From NCBI GenBank assembly GCA_013368375.1, contig JAACJP010000002.1, positions 868,001 to 932,000 on the forward strand: a stretch of 64,000 nucleotides of DNA, read 5' to 3'. Both the position numbers and the translations under genes were made by a program. A model generated the notes under the pieces. The model did no database searches and was not told the DNA's origin. It saw only the letters and a program-made list of their open reading frames with translations. The DNA comes from Tricholomella constricta (lineage: Eukaryota > Basidiomycota > Agaricomycetes > Agaricales > Lyophyllaceae). Shown here piece after piece: positions 21,321 through 33,689 of the stretch (the stretch's first letter is position 1; each line of letters opens with the position of its first letter).

Positions 21321-22295
21321 TTAACCCGTGGTAGAATCAATGTGAGCCACGACCAACGTGTCTCCATCTTCAGCTTGGTCTACAATGGCCTTGTCGTTAA
21401 GCAAGATTTGGTGGTCGCCGTTCGCCAGAAATCTGATTAGTTGCAGACCCTAAGATCGGGATGAGATATTGAGAGTCTGAGGGCAAAAAGCAAGCAAGAC
21501 ATGCAGAATGGTTGGACGACATCATTTTCTGGTAAGCTGCAAGAAAATCGAGAACCTTGCCCGTAATCGTCGTCTATACCTCATGTGAGTGCTTTCTTTG
21601 GGTGGAGGACGGAAAGCACACCTTGCGGAACCAAAAGATTTGCTCTGCACCTCCATCTTTTGCGACCTTGACGTGCAGCCGTTGGTCTAAAGGTGCCGAT
21701 GACGGTCCATCCTTTGGATCACCAGGAATTGCACGGTGCCGCATCTTCATTAGCTCGATTTTGCGATACTGTGCCAATTTGAAGGGATCGGTAGGGATTT
21801 TCGGGACGCGTTGAGACACGGCCTTTTTATTAGAGGACGCAGGAAAATTCTTGGCTAGCAGTGCACGAGCAGCTGTAGTCTTCTCTGGCGATGCAGCGGC
21901 TTGGACCGGGCACAAATGGGACGATGGATGTCGATGGCTGGGATGGGATGGGCGATGAATGAGCAGGAGATCAGAGGCGCCGGAAGGGTACTTTACGCGG
22001 CGCAGAAGGACATCTTGCATTGAAGACATGTTGGTACAACGTCCTGATAAGAGGTAAAGGCATTGAGACTGGGCTGAGAGCAGTGGTCGACATCACAGCG
22101 GTGTAGACTATCAAAAGGCAGGCTGGTGGGCTTGTAGACCACAGGGTCATGTGTGCAGTGGTGGATGTCTGGAGAAATGTGAAGTCTGCAGAAGGACTTG
22201 CTGCACCGGCAGGCGATGGGCAGAAAGTCGAGCTCGTTGCAAGTGGAATGGGAGCATTGTGTGCCGACGTTGAGAAGCGCCTTTGACTCGGACAT
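21321..22295 (-). CDS. AN1-type zinc finger protein with ubiquitin-like tail (Cuz1/ZFAND1 type)
   Basis: The first exon (22295-21997) holds one AN1 finger (GTQCSHSTCNELDFLPIAC, then CSKSFCRLH) and most of a second (CDVDHC...CLQCKMSFC). The intron 21938-21996 joins GCC to HRHPSSHLC, completing the second finger. A linker with EKTTAARALLAKNF follows, then a ubiquitin-like end (TGKVLDFLAAYQK, later LANGDHQIL and EDGDTLVVAH) after at least one more intron. This layout matches Cuz1/ZFAND1 proteins, which link the proteasome and Cdc48 during arsenite or proteotoxic stress. The start codon is 66 bp from the divergent VPS2 start. The last intron borders are uncertain. Confidence 0.82.
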
Positions 22296-22361
22296 GTTCA
22301 AGTTCAGTGCCAACTGCGCTCATCACCGGCAGCCTCTTTCTTCGTCTCCTCCATCTTCATC

Positions 22362-23297
22362 ATGAATATTATCGTTTGTCACCGCTGTCTTGCTCTATAC
22401 CTCTAATAATCTAGCTCCAGGAGACCCTCTTCGGCCGTACAGTGACACCGGCAGAGCGTCTGCGCCAACACCAGCGTTCTCTCGCGAAAGCCCAACGCGA
22501 GCTTGACCGAGAACGTGGCAAACTCGAACAAAGCGAGAAGAAACTGATAATGGATATCAAGAAGAGCGCGAAGGCTGGTCAGCTCGTACGTCTAGTCACA
22601 GCTTTCCAGGGCGACCATTGACCATGAACAGAATGCATGTAAAGTGATGGCCAAGGACCTCGTCAGAACTCGGCGCTACATCCAGAAGTTCTACCAAATG
22701 CGCACTCAGCTTCAGGCCGTTGGCCTGCGGATACAAACGCTGCGGAGCAACCAACAGATGGCGGACGCGATGCGCGGGGCAACTCGAGTATGTACCCGTC
22801 AAATCACCCTGCTCTCGTCTCCTGACTTTTGGTGCTTTCAAGGCAATGGCATCTATGAACAGAGGTCTCAATCTACCTGGCATACAAAAGATTATGAACG
22901 ACTTTGAGAAGGAGAGTTCCATGATGGACATGAAGGAGGATATGATGTCAGATGCAGTCGATGAAGTGATGGATCAAGAGGAAGATGAGGAAGAGGAGGG
23001 CGATAAGATTCTGAAAGAGGTTTTAGACGAGATCGGCGTCAGCCTCTCACAACAGGTGAGAGCGTCCATTTCGTTCCCTTCGCGTCATACTCATTCTACT
23101 AGCTCACCGACGCGCCAACTGGCATTGCCGCCATATCCTCACCGCTTACAAATCGACAACCAGTCGCGCTGGGTGAGTCACTTGGACAACCCTCACGGCT
23201 CGGCGATGAGCAGGGTCCTGGGGACGCGCCTGGCGGGGGCACAATGTCGGACGAGGATGCCTTGCAAGCCAGGTTAGACGCCCTGCGACGAGGTTGA
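22362..23297 (+). CDS. VPS2: ESCRT-III subunit Vps2/CHMP2
   Basis: There are five exons: 22362-22373, 22415-22585, 22632-22787, 22843-23055 and 23103-23297, giving 248 residues. The first exon codes only four residues (MNII). The protein has the basic N-terminal helix pair (TPAERLRQHQRSLAKAQREL, then EKKLIMDIKK), RSNQQMADAM in the middle helices, a very acidic stretch (VDEVMDQEEDEEEEGD) and a C-terminal MIM1-like helix ending DALQARLDALRRG that would bind Vps4. Vps2 caps Snf7 filaments on endosomes and drives membrane scission for multivesicular bodies. It converges on COG4, with 100 bp between the stop codons. Confidence 0.95.
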
Positions 23298-23397
23298 TGG
23301 GATCGAGTTGTTACTCGAGTGTACACTGTATCTTTTCTCTCTTGTGGCAGAATGTTGGATATAATGATCTGGATACAATGACAATCCCACTTGGGTA

Positions 23398-26249
23398 TCA
23401 TAGCTTCAGTCCAGCAATCGCTCGTGCCTCGATGGAACTCAGTTTCCAGGTTATACCGGAACTATTGTAAAACTCTTCGACATCTTCCTCCTGTATCGCG
23501 AGAGTCAAAGGATAGGTCTCGTGAATATGATAACTCCACACGCACGTTGTCTAGATTCAATAGGGTCGAGATTTGCTGTATTCGAACAAATTTTTCTCGT
23601 GCATCACCGAAGGCTGTTTGAGAAGCTAGGTATGCCGTAATGGACCTCAAATCTCGGTCAAATCGAACGGCGCCCAGCTGCAGTCAAGTCAGCTGACCAG
23701 TCGTCGGAATGGTTCTTGAAAACGTACCTCCGTAAACTTGAGTGTTATTATAAATTTTTCCCAAGGCCTAAGAATCACGTCGAGAGTAAGTCCAAAGATC
23801 AGCCGGTAGTTACTTTCCGTGAAGGTGTCCTGCAAGGGGGAGCTGATGAGGATCGTAGTCTAAAGCATTACATATGTATCTCACCTTGTATCCATCGACG
23901 AGGCTTTCCCATGCCTTTATGAAGCGTTTTCTAACGGTATCCTGATACTCAGCAGTTGAGTACGCATCGTCGTCTAGCACGTAAGAGATGTCCTTGTAAA
24001 CATCTGATATGAGGGTTCTCAGCTTTGGCCGCATCAGTTGATTGAACATCTGCTCTATTCCCAGCTGTGAACCAACGTTAGGCAACGAAGACTTTGAAAT
24101 AGGATTCGACAACGCACTCTGAGCGTAGAGCGGAGCTTCGAAACCAAATTAGAAAAAGCTGATAGATGGTTTTTAATGGCTCGTTGGTTTTGCTCAATGA
24201 AGTGTTGGTTGATTGTCTGATTTCCACTCAAATCGCGCATCAAACGCTCCAGGTGCGAGGAAGATATATCAAGGTCATTGAGCATAATCTATGTCTCGTC
24301 AATATTGGACGGAGCTCTCGAGTATGAAAAAACTCACGATAAAGGCAACGCGATTATCCCGTTCTGCCTTTTCCCCTCGCGAGACAGCACCAGATGATCC
24401 TGTACGATATACATCGTCCAGCTTCTTCTTGATAATGCCGACATAGTCCTGTTCCATGACATCTCGTAATTGTTCAAATGTAGATTTTACGCCTTCTGGG
24501 GAACCTGTCGAAAGGAGGCGAGAAGTGACAATTTTCAGGATGTAGAATACGTCGTCTGGTGTAGTCGTCGTGGGAGGTAGCTGCGAAACGTCGGTAGTTG
24601 ACAAACGGTGCGCCTGTAATGTTCGATGAGATCAGCGAAGAGAAGAGCCAGGGAACTGGAAAGGACCTTGTCAATACTCGTCCGAGTATACCAAACTTCG
24701 AGTGGAATGTAATATGTGTTGGTCAACCAGTCAAAGAGTCCGAGAGATTCGGTAGAGTTTATGTATGTGGTATCATGGGCGGCGACGGCATGTTCTTCGG
24801 AGTCTGGACACTCATTTTCTTGACCATGGGGGTTTGGTATATCATCCTACAGGAAACGATGAATAACGATCACGCGAAGTCGAGGAAGGTTGCTATACGC
24901 TGAGAGATTCTATCAGGAACTTCTTGAATAAGCTCCATCGACCTATCATTCCTGCTAGCTCTGACAGTACTTTGTCAATTTCCCGTGGATCAACAGTTGA
25001 CTCGTCAGGATTCATGGACGCTGGAGAGCGCCTGTTGATTGGCGAATATAATGGTATTGGCGGATTGTTGGCGACGTCTACCAGCTTTGAGCATCATTAA
25101 AAACCTTGCCCAAAGCCAACGCAGAATAAATCACCTTGCGTTTCATTGTACGTTCCTCTTCCCACCCCTCAATGATACCTTTGACTACTCGGTCGCATTC
25201 GGATAGCAGACGTTTGGCAACATACCGCATTTTCCCAGGACCGTAATATTTTTCGACAACGGGTTGGTGCTGGTCGATGATCAAGGCAATGCTTTCGAAT
25301 AGGGCGGTCAAGGCAGTTATATAATAGAGAGGGGATGATGCTGGACAGAATAACGATTGATAAGCACGGTCACGTATTGGAAGATGGTTTTACTTTTTGC
25401 AGATGCAGGTGCCCTGACACGGACGAGATCAATCACAAAAGACGCGTAGGCCTCGAGTCCTTCATCCTCCCAACCAATAGCTGGGAAGAGCTTGAAGAAT
25501 CGACTCGTTGCATTAGAGTCCCGGGACCGAGAGGCTTGCTCAAAATTACGTCGGAAAATCGTAAGAAGATTTTCTCTGGCTTCTTGTAATGTTTCTGCTG
25601 GCGGCAAGTGGCTTTCTGAAGTAGGCTGGTCTTATTTGTAAGAAAAAAGTTTCAAGTACAGATACAGACTGAACAAGTGGACTAACGACGGAAGTTTCAG
25701 CAAATGGTCCTGAAATAACCTCCAGAGGTAAAGACATTGCCCGTGCACAATGTCGGGTAGCAGCCTCCCAATCTTGGTTGTTGATTGACGACTGTAGTTC
25801 TGCCAGCGAGGACTGCAAAATACATCAATTATGCGGCACGAAAAAACTTGTATAAGGCCCACTTTGAGATCCATGACCTGGCCGACACGATCACCCGCTT
25901 CCCGTACACGGCCCATTTCATCATCGAGTGACCTAACACGTCCCCCAACCCGTTCAGCCGTCTTTGCCGTGTTGGTGACCTTGTCAGAGAGTAGGGACGC
26001 ATCGTGCAGAAGGGAGTCGAAGTGAGGAATCAGGGAGTTCAAGCGATTCAAAGACTGGAGAATAGGTTCCCTTGCATTGAGAAGTTCTGTCAAGGCTCTC
26101 GAATGTTCTGTTTCCTCTGACTGAAGGGCGGAAAGACACGAGAGGATCTCAGGAAGATTGGAGAGAGCTCGGGGGTCGCTGCGCTGAGATCTTTCGGGCA
26201 GTGATATTGAGCTGGGCAGGCTGGGGGAACCTGTAGCATCCACCGACAT
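23398..26249 (-). CDS. COG4: Conserved oligomeric Golgi complex subunit 4
   Basis: The start ATG 26249 opens MSVDATGSPSLPSS. The first exon carries the N-terminal coiled coil (SLNRLNSLIPHFDSLL, then VRSLDDEMGRVREAGD) for tethering-complex assembly. Later exons give LQSSINNQDWEAATRHCARA, then LLTIFRRNFEQASRSRD. The C-terminal exons read FDRDLRSITAYLAS, REKFVRIQQISTLLNL and a last exon with WKLSSIEARAIAGLKL. At least eight exons with short introns were seen, all consistent with a working gene. COG4 belongs to lobe A of COG and tethers retrograde vesicles at the Golgi through Rab and SNARE partners. The family call rests on the order of these blocks over the whole length. Confidence 0.9.
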
Positions 26250-26339
26250 TCCGTTCTTTGATGAGGTAGTCGAGCAATTCAAATTCAAATTATGTAAATA
26301 ATTATATCCACGTGAGGGGTTCCTATGTGTACATAACTA

Positions 26340-29300
26340 TCATAGACCGACCCAGAAGAAATCAGTCTTCAGGTCGTAAGTGGTCTGTAATGGTAGATCC
26401 ACAGAGCTTTGTCCGATATGAAAAACATACTGCCCAGCAACGGCATGCCAAGCATTTCTCTCCGTATCCCAGAAGGATACCGCATACTTATTTAGTTTGA
26501 TTATCACTCTCTGTGCTGCCCCAGGCGCAACGTCCTTCGCCTTCCCAAAGCCCCTCAATTGGAGCTTCGGAGTTGTCAGGCCAATGTCCGGATAAGAAAC
26601 ATAAAGCTGGACAACTTCGGACCCAGCCACCGATCCCTCGTTCTTGACGGTGACCCCAATCTCGAGGGCAAAGTCATCTCCGGTTGCTGAGATCTCGTTG
26701 ACCGAGAGGTCAGAGAAGGAGAAGGTGGTATAGGATAGCCCAAACCTAATTGGATAATAAAACATTCGACTCCGACTAGCGTGAAGGAACAAACATACCC
26801 GAATGGGAAGAGAGGCTTTATGTTTCTCGCCTGGTAATGCTTATATCCAACAAAGAGATCCTCGCGATAACTGTCGAACGCGGATCAGACATGCGCTGAT
26901 TGGAACGGGAAGGTCACCCACTGGATTTTGCCATTTTCACTTTTGTCATTCAGATGCGCAGGGATATCCTCTGCGTGGGCAGGAAGTGTGAGCGGAAGGC
27001 GTCCACCAGGGTTCACCTTGCCATACAAGACATCCGCAATCGCATTTCCAGCCTCATTGCCGGAATACCAGGCCTGCAATATGCCAGCCACAGAATCCAC
27101 CCACGGCATGGACACAGCGGAACCCTGACCCGATATCAATCTCACACAGGTGAAGAGACGTAGTCGGTCGTAGACTTACTGCTTGTATAACCACGATAAT
27201 ATTCGGGTTTGCTTCTGCTAGCCTCTGGATCACCTCGTCTTGGCGTCCAGGCATTTGCAGTGTTGGCCGATCAAAGCCTTCGCTCTCCCATTCCGGTGAA
27301 AGGCCAGCAACGAATAAAACGGCATCAGATTTGGCCGCCAATGCGACCGCTGCTTCAATCGCGACTTCCGGGTCGATTTTTTCGCAGCCGCCAAGGCGCT
27401 GAGGGAGAAGGAAGTCAAAGCTTAACCCGACGTTATCTGAAGAGCCAACTTACCACTCCGCGCATGAGAGCAGGTTGAGACAACCGCCCCTCGCCTTTCT
27501 CGTCAGCACCATCGGGAGGAGGGGTGTTTGTGTATTCCACAAGAACATCCATAGCCACGCCAGCTGTTGCGTCGATGATAGACTTCTCTTCGATAGTTCC
27601 TTGCCTGTACCTCATTGATCCGACCAAATGCAGCCAGGATAATGACTCACCCGTAGAAGAAATCCCCTGGGGTCTGTTTGCTCCAATTGTCGATGGTAAG
27701 CTGCCCGTTTATCCAGAGCTTTGCACGCCCTTGAAATACCATCGTCAGTTAAAAGGCCCGCACAAATGATAGATCGATTATACCTGCGACAGTCAGGCCC
27801 AATTCGTAAGGCGCGGATTTATCAACTGTGAGTTTCCCCTCTAATTTGATGGTCCACGTGGACGTAAGGCCTTTGGGTAGAAAGTCGTTCAACTTTACCC
27901 GGGTGTCGCGAAGGATAAAGCTTTCAAGAGGGTCTGACAAACTACCATCCTCCTCGTGGCTGTAGAATGTGCAAAGCCACCCCGATTCCCCTGCAGGTGT
28001 CACCAAGCTGTTCTCCAGTGTCGGCAAGTACTTGTGAGCTACCAAGACAGGTCAGTCTCATTATGGAATAAGATTATGAAACGCTTACCATAACACCCAA
28101 CCTCGTATTCGATGGTCATTCCTTCCGAAGCACCAGATGAGACACCATCGAAAGGTGTGACAACATAGATCGCTTTCAATGCTGCAGAACCTCCGCCAGA
28201 TATGATGCGTTCTTTGGCATTGGGTCCAATGATTGCAAGTCGTTTGACTTTGGATGCAGAAAGCGGGAGAAGGTTGTCCCTGTTCTTCAGGAGAACGGTG
28301 CCATCCGCAGCCAGCTTCCTACAGAATTGGCGCCCTTCGGAAGTGTCGCGGGACCGCTCAATCCCATCACCATAGACGACCTCCGGATTGCGTCGTGCCT
28401 GCTTTTGCACGAAGGTTAAAAGATTGGTGACTCGCTCGTCGAGAGTCCGTGAGAGAAGCTTCTGAGAGGATAGGCAATGAAGGACCAGCTGAGGGGCTCT
28501 CCATCGTGGTGGTCCCGGCATTTCAAGATCCATGCCTGCATTAATGGATTGGTCTACGCTGTACGTCCCGAACCTGTAGTTCGGCGTGAGATGTCGGCGA
28601 AGAAAACGCAGGTGAAGCTGTGTACCAATCACTCATGACGATGCCTTCAAATTTCCATTCATTGCGAAGGATATCAGTCAAAAGCTTCTTGTTCTCTGAA
28701 CAGTGGACGCCTTCGATGCGCCCGTAACTGGGAGAGGGGGGGAGGGGTGAGAAGCTGGTGCAGAATATGTAGATAATTCGCAGGACGAACGAAGTCATAT
28801 ATGCACCAGGCTTCGCATCTCTTTGGGCCAACATGAACCTATAACGCAGAAAGTAAATAATAGAATAACAGCCGAATTCGATCGAAGGTCGACATACGGA
28901 TACAGATATATCTCTCGCAAGGCGCGGGGGGAAATGACGGATTCCGCAGCCGTTCTCTCATGTTCCTGGTCATTCGCGACAAAGTGTTTCATCGCTTAAA
29001 TGCTTTAGTAAAAGGCAGGGCTTGGAACCTATTGACATACTTGCAGAGACGCCCTCAGATTGGAGACCGTTAACATATGCGGCAGAAAGAATGCCTTAGA
29101 CATTCGTTAGGGTAAGCTTGACATTGCCGAGTGATTCAAACTTACCAGAAAGGTGAGGGTCCTCTGAAAACGATTCAAAAGATCGACCACCGAGGGGTGT
29201 TCGTTGTATGTTACAGGTCGGAGCCAACAAGACGACAGATGATTTGATTTTGGCTTCTTTGCCCAAGAAGATGCCGACTTGTTGGACAAGTTCTACATCG

Positions 29301-29647
29301 AAAGTAGATGCAAGGGATGTCGCGCACTACAGAAATGGCTGAGCAGACATGTAAGTTGCGGAAAGTTACTGGTGCTCACGGGAAGACATTGTGCAGGTGT
29401 GGAGACAAAGTGGGACGATCCGCGAACACCCTGTAATATGATAGAAGGTTAGGAATGAATATTGAATGGCGATCTATTATCTGTCAAGCACGTTTGGGCC
29501 GTCGCTCATACGAATGGCTGGTATGCCAAGATGTTGGATGGAAGTGGAATTCCACCAATTTGGAGCGCCGAGAAGGGAGATCTTCTCCTCGACTCTGAGC
29601 CTCGCGACGAGGTCTGGGATGGAGGCATCGAGGAAAGTGCGGGACAT
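26340..29647 (-). CDS. GH3 beta-glucosidase with PA14 domain, probably intracellular
   Basis: The start ATG 29647 opens MSRTFLDASIPDLVARL; it has no signal peptide. The GH3 N-terminal barrel has SDGPNGVRG across the first intron, KHFVANDQEHER, YLYPF and the nucleophile block EGIVMSDW (near 28640). The second GH3 domain has GTVLLKN, KRLAIIGPNA and GGGSAAL. A PA14 domain sits between about 28050 and 27480 (TVDKSAPYELGLTVAG, then LWINGQ), as in the fungal bgl/JCM-type enzymes. The C-terminal fibronectin-like domain starts FGLSYT and ends TDFFWVGL. It hydrolyses terminal beta-glucosides. More than ten short introns are needed. It is tandem with COG4, 90 bp upstream of it. Confidence 0.92.
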
Positions 29648-29774
29648 GATGCAGGAGAATTAGCCATGGACATGGCCATGGTGGTTTATAAGTAAGATTG
29701 AGGAGCGGTGAATCCCCGGATAAACGGGCGATTCCAATTGTAGATCTCTTGGATCTCTCTCCTCAGCGCTCACC

Positions 29775-30470
29775 ATGTCCGACGTTCTGACGAACATTGC
29801 GCGGCCAAAGACTTCCGCAACCCTCACCGTTCGGATCATCAAGTCCTTTGAATACCGCACTGAACGCAGTCTTGTCCTCCATGAGGTCAACCTCGAAACT
29901 TGCACTGTAGGCCAGCTCAAAGACATCGCCCGCAAAGGTATAACATCCATTAGATCCTTGTATAGGAACACACCTCGAGTCCAAACTTATTTCTCAGCTG
30001 TCCTTACCCAGTCTGGATGGAAGCCCTATCGTAACGTTACTCTAGGTTCTTCGATGCCTGTTTTCAATGGTTGTGCGTTGCACCTAACTCCTCGTAGACA
30101 CTCTAAAGCTCTATACAAAGGCTCATGGCTCCAAGGTGCGAGATTTCCCCCGTCACTTTCTGCGCGTACACATATCCTTATCTTAAAGACCACAAATCTC
30201 ATCATAAACCTTGAAAACGACGATTGGATCCTAGATGAAGACCATAAAACACTCGCCGACCTTTCATTTGGTATGCAGCACATGTGCCACTTTAACGCTT
30301 CGTACCCTAATTTCAGGCCAGAGAACGAGACGGAAGTCAGCTTCTTCAACCGTGAACTCTACGAACATTTTAAACGTAATCCAACGGTGAGTCTTCGTCA
30401 TTTACGATCGTTGACCGATTTCTGAAGCTCCCCAACCTCCCACCCCCCCTTTTAGACGAGCTGGGATTAG
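29775..30470 (+). CDS. UPF0538 (C2orf76-type) protein
   Basis: There are five small exons. From MSDVLTNIARP the protein runs through ATLTVRIIKSFEYRTERSL and HEVNLETCTVGQL. After an intron it reads WKPYRNVTL, then DTLKLYTKAHGSKTTNLIIN, LENDDWIL and LADLSFENETEVSFFNREL, ending PTTSWD. Splicing at GT/AG sites (for example the acceptor at about 30317) restores one frame of about 115 residues. The order matches the small UPF0538 family of unknown role, which folds like ubiquitin-related domains. The start codon is 127 bp from the divergent GH3 gene, and the stop faces the DnaJ gene 94 bp away. Confidence 0.85.
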
Positions 30471-30564
30471 TGGTGATGAATTGCTGCAAACCTATATATT
30501 AATTGCGATGCGATGCGTATGGGCTGTAACAATGGCTAAAACTCTCTAAGATGCTAGCTGATGA

Positions 30565-32035
30565 TTACTGGTTAGCACACTGCACCCGTGGCTCATCCGT
30601 GTCCTCGTCCATGCGGTCATCCGCCATGCTTCCCCTTGTCCGGGTATCGGTGTCATCTAGATTGACCTCCTCGAGGATGATGTTTTGGGCAAAGGTTTGG
30701 ACGGGGTTGCGGGGAGGGAGGGCTTGTTCTAAGAGGGGGATTGCGGTGACATCTATCGATTCGGGGAACTTGACATCGAGCTTGACGTATAAGTCGCCGT
30801 GCTCATGATGTCGTTGTGAGGGCATGCCCTGTCCGTGAATGACTTTGAGGTCGCCTAAAAGGGTGTAAGATTGTGAAGCGTGGAGACGCATCTAAGCACT
30901 CACCATGCTTGATAACTTCCCCGGGCTCGAGGTTGACGATCAACGCACGATCGTCTAGATGTTTAATTGCAAACTGCCCTCCAGCCAGCGCAGTCAACAA
31001 GTCGAGCTCGACCTCGGTGATAAGATCGTTCTCCTGCCGTTTGAAGCGATCGTGGGGCTTCTCCTCGATGACGATGACAACGTCGCCCGGTTCTGCCGTT
31101 GGCGACTGGTCGCTTTCTCCCCTGAACATGACGGTCTGACCACCTTTCATGCCCTTGTCGATGTGAACCTCCAAGAGCTTTTTCTCTGGCATAACTTTTT
31201 TCCCCTTGCACTGCGTACATCTGTCCTTCATGTTGATTATCTCACCGGTCCCATTACATTCGTCGCAGGCTGACTGTATCTGCTGAATCATCGGGCCCAT
31301 TTGTCGCATCGTAACCTTGATACCACGACCGTTGCAAGAATGGCAGGACCGCACTGCGCCGTCCTTTCCGCCTTTTCCTTTGCATTTAACGCAAATGATA
31401 TTTCGGGTGAGGGCAAGTTTAGTGGTCTTGCCCTTGTATAAGTCCTCGAGGGAGACGTGGACGCGATGGACGAGATCCTTTGTCTTGCGAGGACCTTGAT
31501 TGCGCGAGCCCCCACCTCCACCGAAGAATCCCCCGCCCCCGAAGCCGCCTCCGCCGCCGAAAAGCTGACTGAATAAATCCTAAAAACAGTTGTAAGTTGA
31601 TGATGTGGCCCTGGAAAAAAACATTGCGACGTACCTGGGGATCCATTCCGCCCATCCCACCTTGCTCAGACAGGCCAGCCTCGCCACGGTGGTCATACAC
31701 TTCACGCTTGTCGGGGTCGGATAAAATTTCATAACTAGATTTTTTTGAGCAAAAAATGATGATGCAGAAGTGGAGGGTTGACGTACGCATGTGTAACTTC
31801 CTTGAACAACTCTGGGTCGCCTCCCTTGTCGGGGTGGAGTCTTAGAGCCCTGTAGCAGAAGGTTGGGAACGCGGGCAGTGTAAAAAGAGCAGAAATGGTA
31901 CTTTTTCCGGTAAGCTTTTTTGAGATCGGCCTCTGATGCATTGGGAGGGACTTCGAGGAGGTCGTAAAATTTGCTGTGATGGATGTGAGCACGGCAGGGG
32001 GATGGAAGGGGTTGAACGTACGTTTCTTTGACCAT
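30565..32035 (-). CDS. YDJ1: Type I Hsp40 co-chaperone (Ydj1/Mas5-like)
   Basis: The first exon codes only four residues plus two bases (32035-32022). The J domain follows (KFYDLLEVPPNASEADLKKA, with HPDKGGDPE carrying the HPD motif). Then come a Gly/Phe-rich region (31500-31560), four CxxCxGxG-type motifs (CVKCKGKGG, CHSCNGRG, CDECNGTG, CTQCKGKK), the client-binding C-domains (GMKGGQTVMF, PGDVVIVIEEKPHDRF) and a C-terminal CANQ. CANQ fits a CaaX farnesylation box, as in yeast Ydj1. It stimulates Hsp70 ATP hydrolysis and delivers unfolded clients in the cytosol and at the ER membrane. Introns are short, and one near 31740 contains a T-rich tract. Confidence 0.95.
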
Positions 32036-32195
32036 GACGAGGGTTAAAAAGTAAAGGGAAGGAGTTGAGTGAGGGGAGCGGTGGAAATGAGAGCTGTGCC
32101 AATCGCGTTGATCGCGGGTTTACAAATGGGATCGTGATCGTTCTACAACCATCCATACTATTCTACAAGCTTTACAAATCGGGAAATCACACCAA

Positions 32196-33556
32196 TCACT
32201 CCTTCAAACCCTCGCTCACATCTGGGTATACATCAAACCTTCGCTGCGTCGTCACAGGAATTCCCGACCGCGCGTCTTCCAGCGTTTGTGGGTCTGCTCC
32301 CAGTTAATTCCACACTCCCAACCTTTTTGAACCGAGTCGACTTACCGATCTCCGTGTACAGGATGTTCTCCCCTTCAGATGCTTCCACTAGTACCTTTCC
32401 AAGCGGATCTACAACCATAGAATGTCCCCACTGTAATCATCTGAGTATTCAGTCTCATTTGCTTGTCAAACCACGTACTGCGTGATATCCAGCACTCATG
32501 TCACGCGCTGGACTGCACATGGAAAAGTACACCTGATTGTCCACCGCTCTGCAAAACATCCATGAGGTTCCTTTCAACCAGAGTGTCAGCGTACACACCG
32601 CGCTCGTTGCAGCAGCTCCCAGTGTAGGGGGCCGGTCGTCAGATTGAAGGCTGCAGGGTACACAAGCAGATGACAGCCTAGCGGGCATCGTATAAGGCAC
32701 ATCAACCAACAGCAGCCATGACATACCTTTGCGGGCAGATGTCATAGCAAGCTCCGGGAAGCGAATGTCGTAACATATTCCGAGACCGATACGCGCGAAT
32801 TCTGCACAGGATCTAGTCATCTCATGTGCCAAATGTTTAAATGCTCGTACCAGTATCGAAAAAGTTCATCGTTGTGCCGCCAGTGAGCGTTTCGCTCTCC
32901 TGCGCTTATAATAAATTCTCACGTCAGTCTGCGAGGATGAGAACGGTACCTTGAACTGGATCTTTCCCGGAATGTCAATGTCGAAGAGGTGGACTTTGCG
33001 GTGGGTTGCAACGAGCTCGCCTGCGGGATATAATCAAGTCCGGTTAGAAAGTACGTATGTACAGACGTACCTTTCGGATTATACACAGTGCAAGTATTGT
33101 AAACATGGTCGTTCGCTGCATCTCGTTCGGGAATGGAGCCTGTGGGAGATGAATAAAGGTCCCCGAAATACTGTCAGATTCTGTCACCTCCAATCAGCCA
33201 TGTCCCTGTCTCTTTCGCAGCAGAGGAGAGCATCTTGACGCTAGCACTATCGCTCTTCGCGACGTCATAGGGCTTGCCTGGCATGAAGCCTATTTTCTCT
33301 GCATAGACAGGAAAATGAACGTGGCCGTATGGCGAATTGAAGCATTCCTGGCCTGATAGTCAGACGTAGACGTTGATGAAGATAAGCAACTTGAACAAAC
33401 CGGCAAGACGATCACATCTGGCTTCTTGGTATGGCCTGCGGCGGCCTTGAGGATCATTTCTCGGGCATGCTGGAGGTTGGCGGATTTCTCAGCACTGATG
33501 TTGCCGAGCTGAATGAGTGCGAGAGTGAAGGGCTTGAATACGGGAGCTCTAGACAT
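32196..33556 (-). CDS. Nit2-type nitrilase/omega-amidase
   Basis: The start ATG 33556 ([10 protein letters not shown]) is chosen over upstream in-frame sequence because it directly precedes the conserved [10 protein letters not shown] strand. The C-N hydrolase triad is visible: Glu in the [13 protein letters not shown] block near 33350, Lys in the IPGKIQF block near 32970, and the nucleophile Cys in [15 protein letters not shown] near 32780. The C-terminus reads [17 protein letters not shown]. Omega-amidases convert alpha-ketoglutaramate and alpha-ketosuccinamate to the keto acids in glutamine and asparagine turnover. Several introns interrupt the frame. The start lies 133 bp from the divergent lipid-kinase start. 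Confidence 0.9.
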
Positions 33557-33689
33557 GATAACGAGTTGTGTGAGAGAAGGAATTTCAATTTGGTCTCGTC
33601 TTGATATATTCACCTCAATATCAGATACGGATATCCTAAGCCTGCAGGTTCAAGGAGTATCTACAACTGCCTTTGGGAGACTACTCAAT

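Noticed and set aside
32951..33238. Plus-strand frame over the nitrilase gene
   Set aside because: It crosses nitrilase exons and introns on the opposite strand and has no motif.
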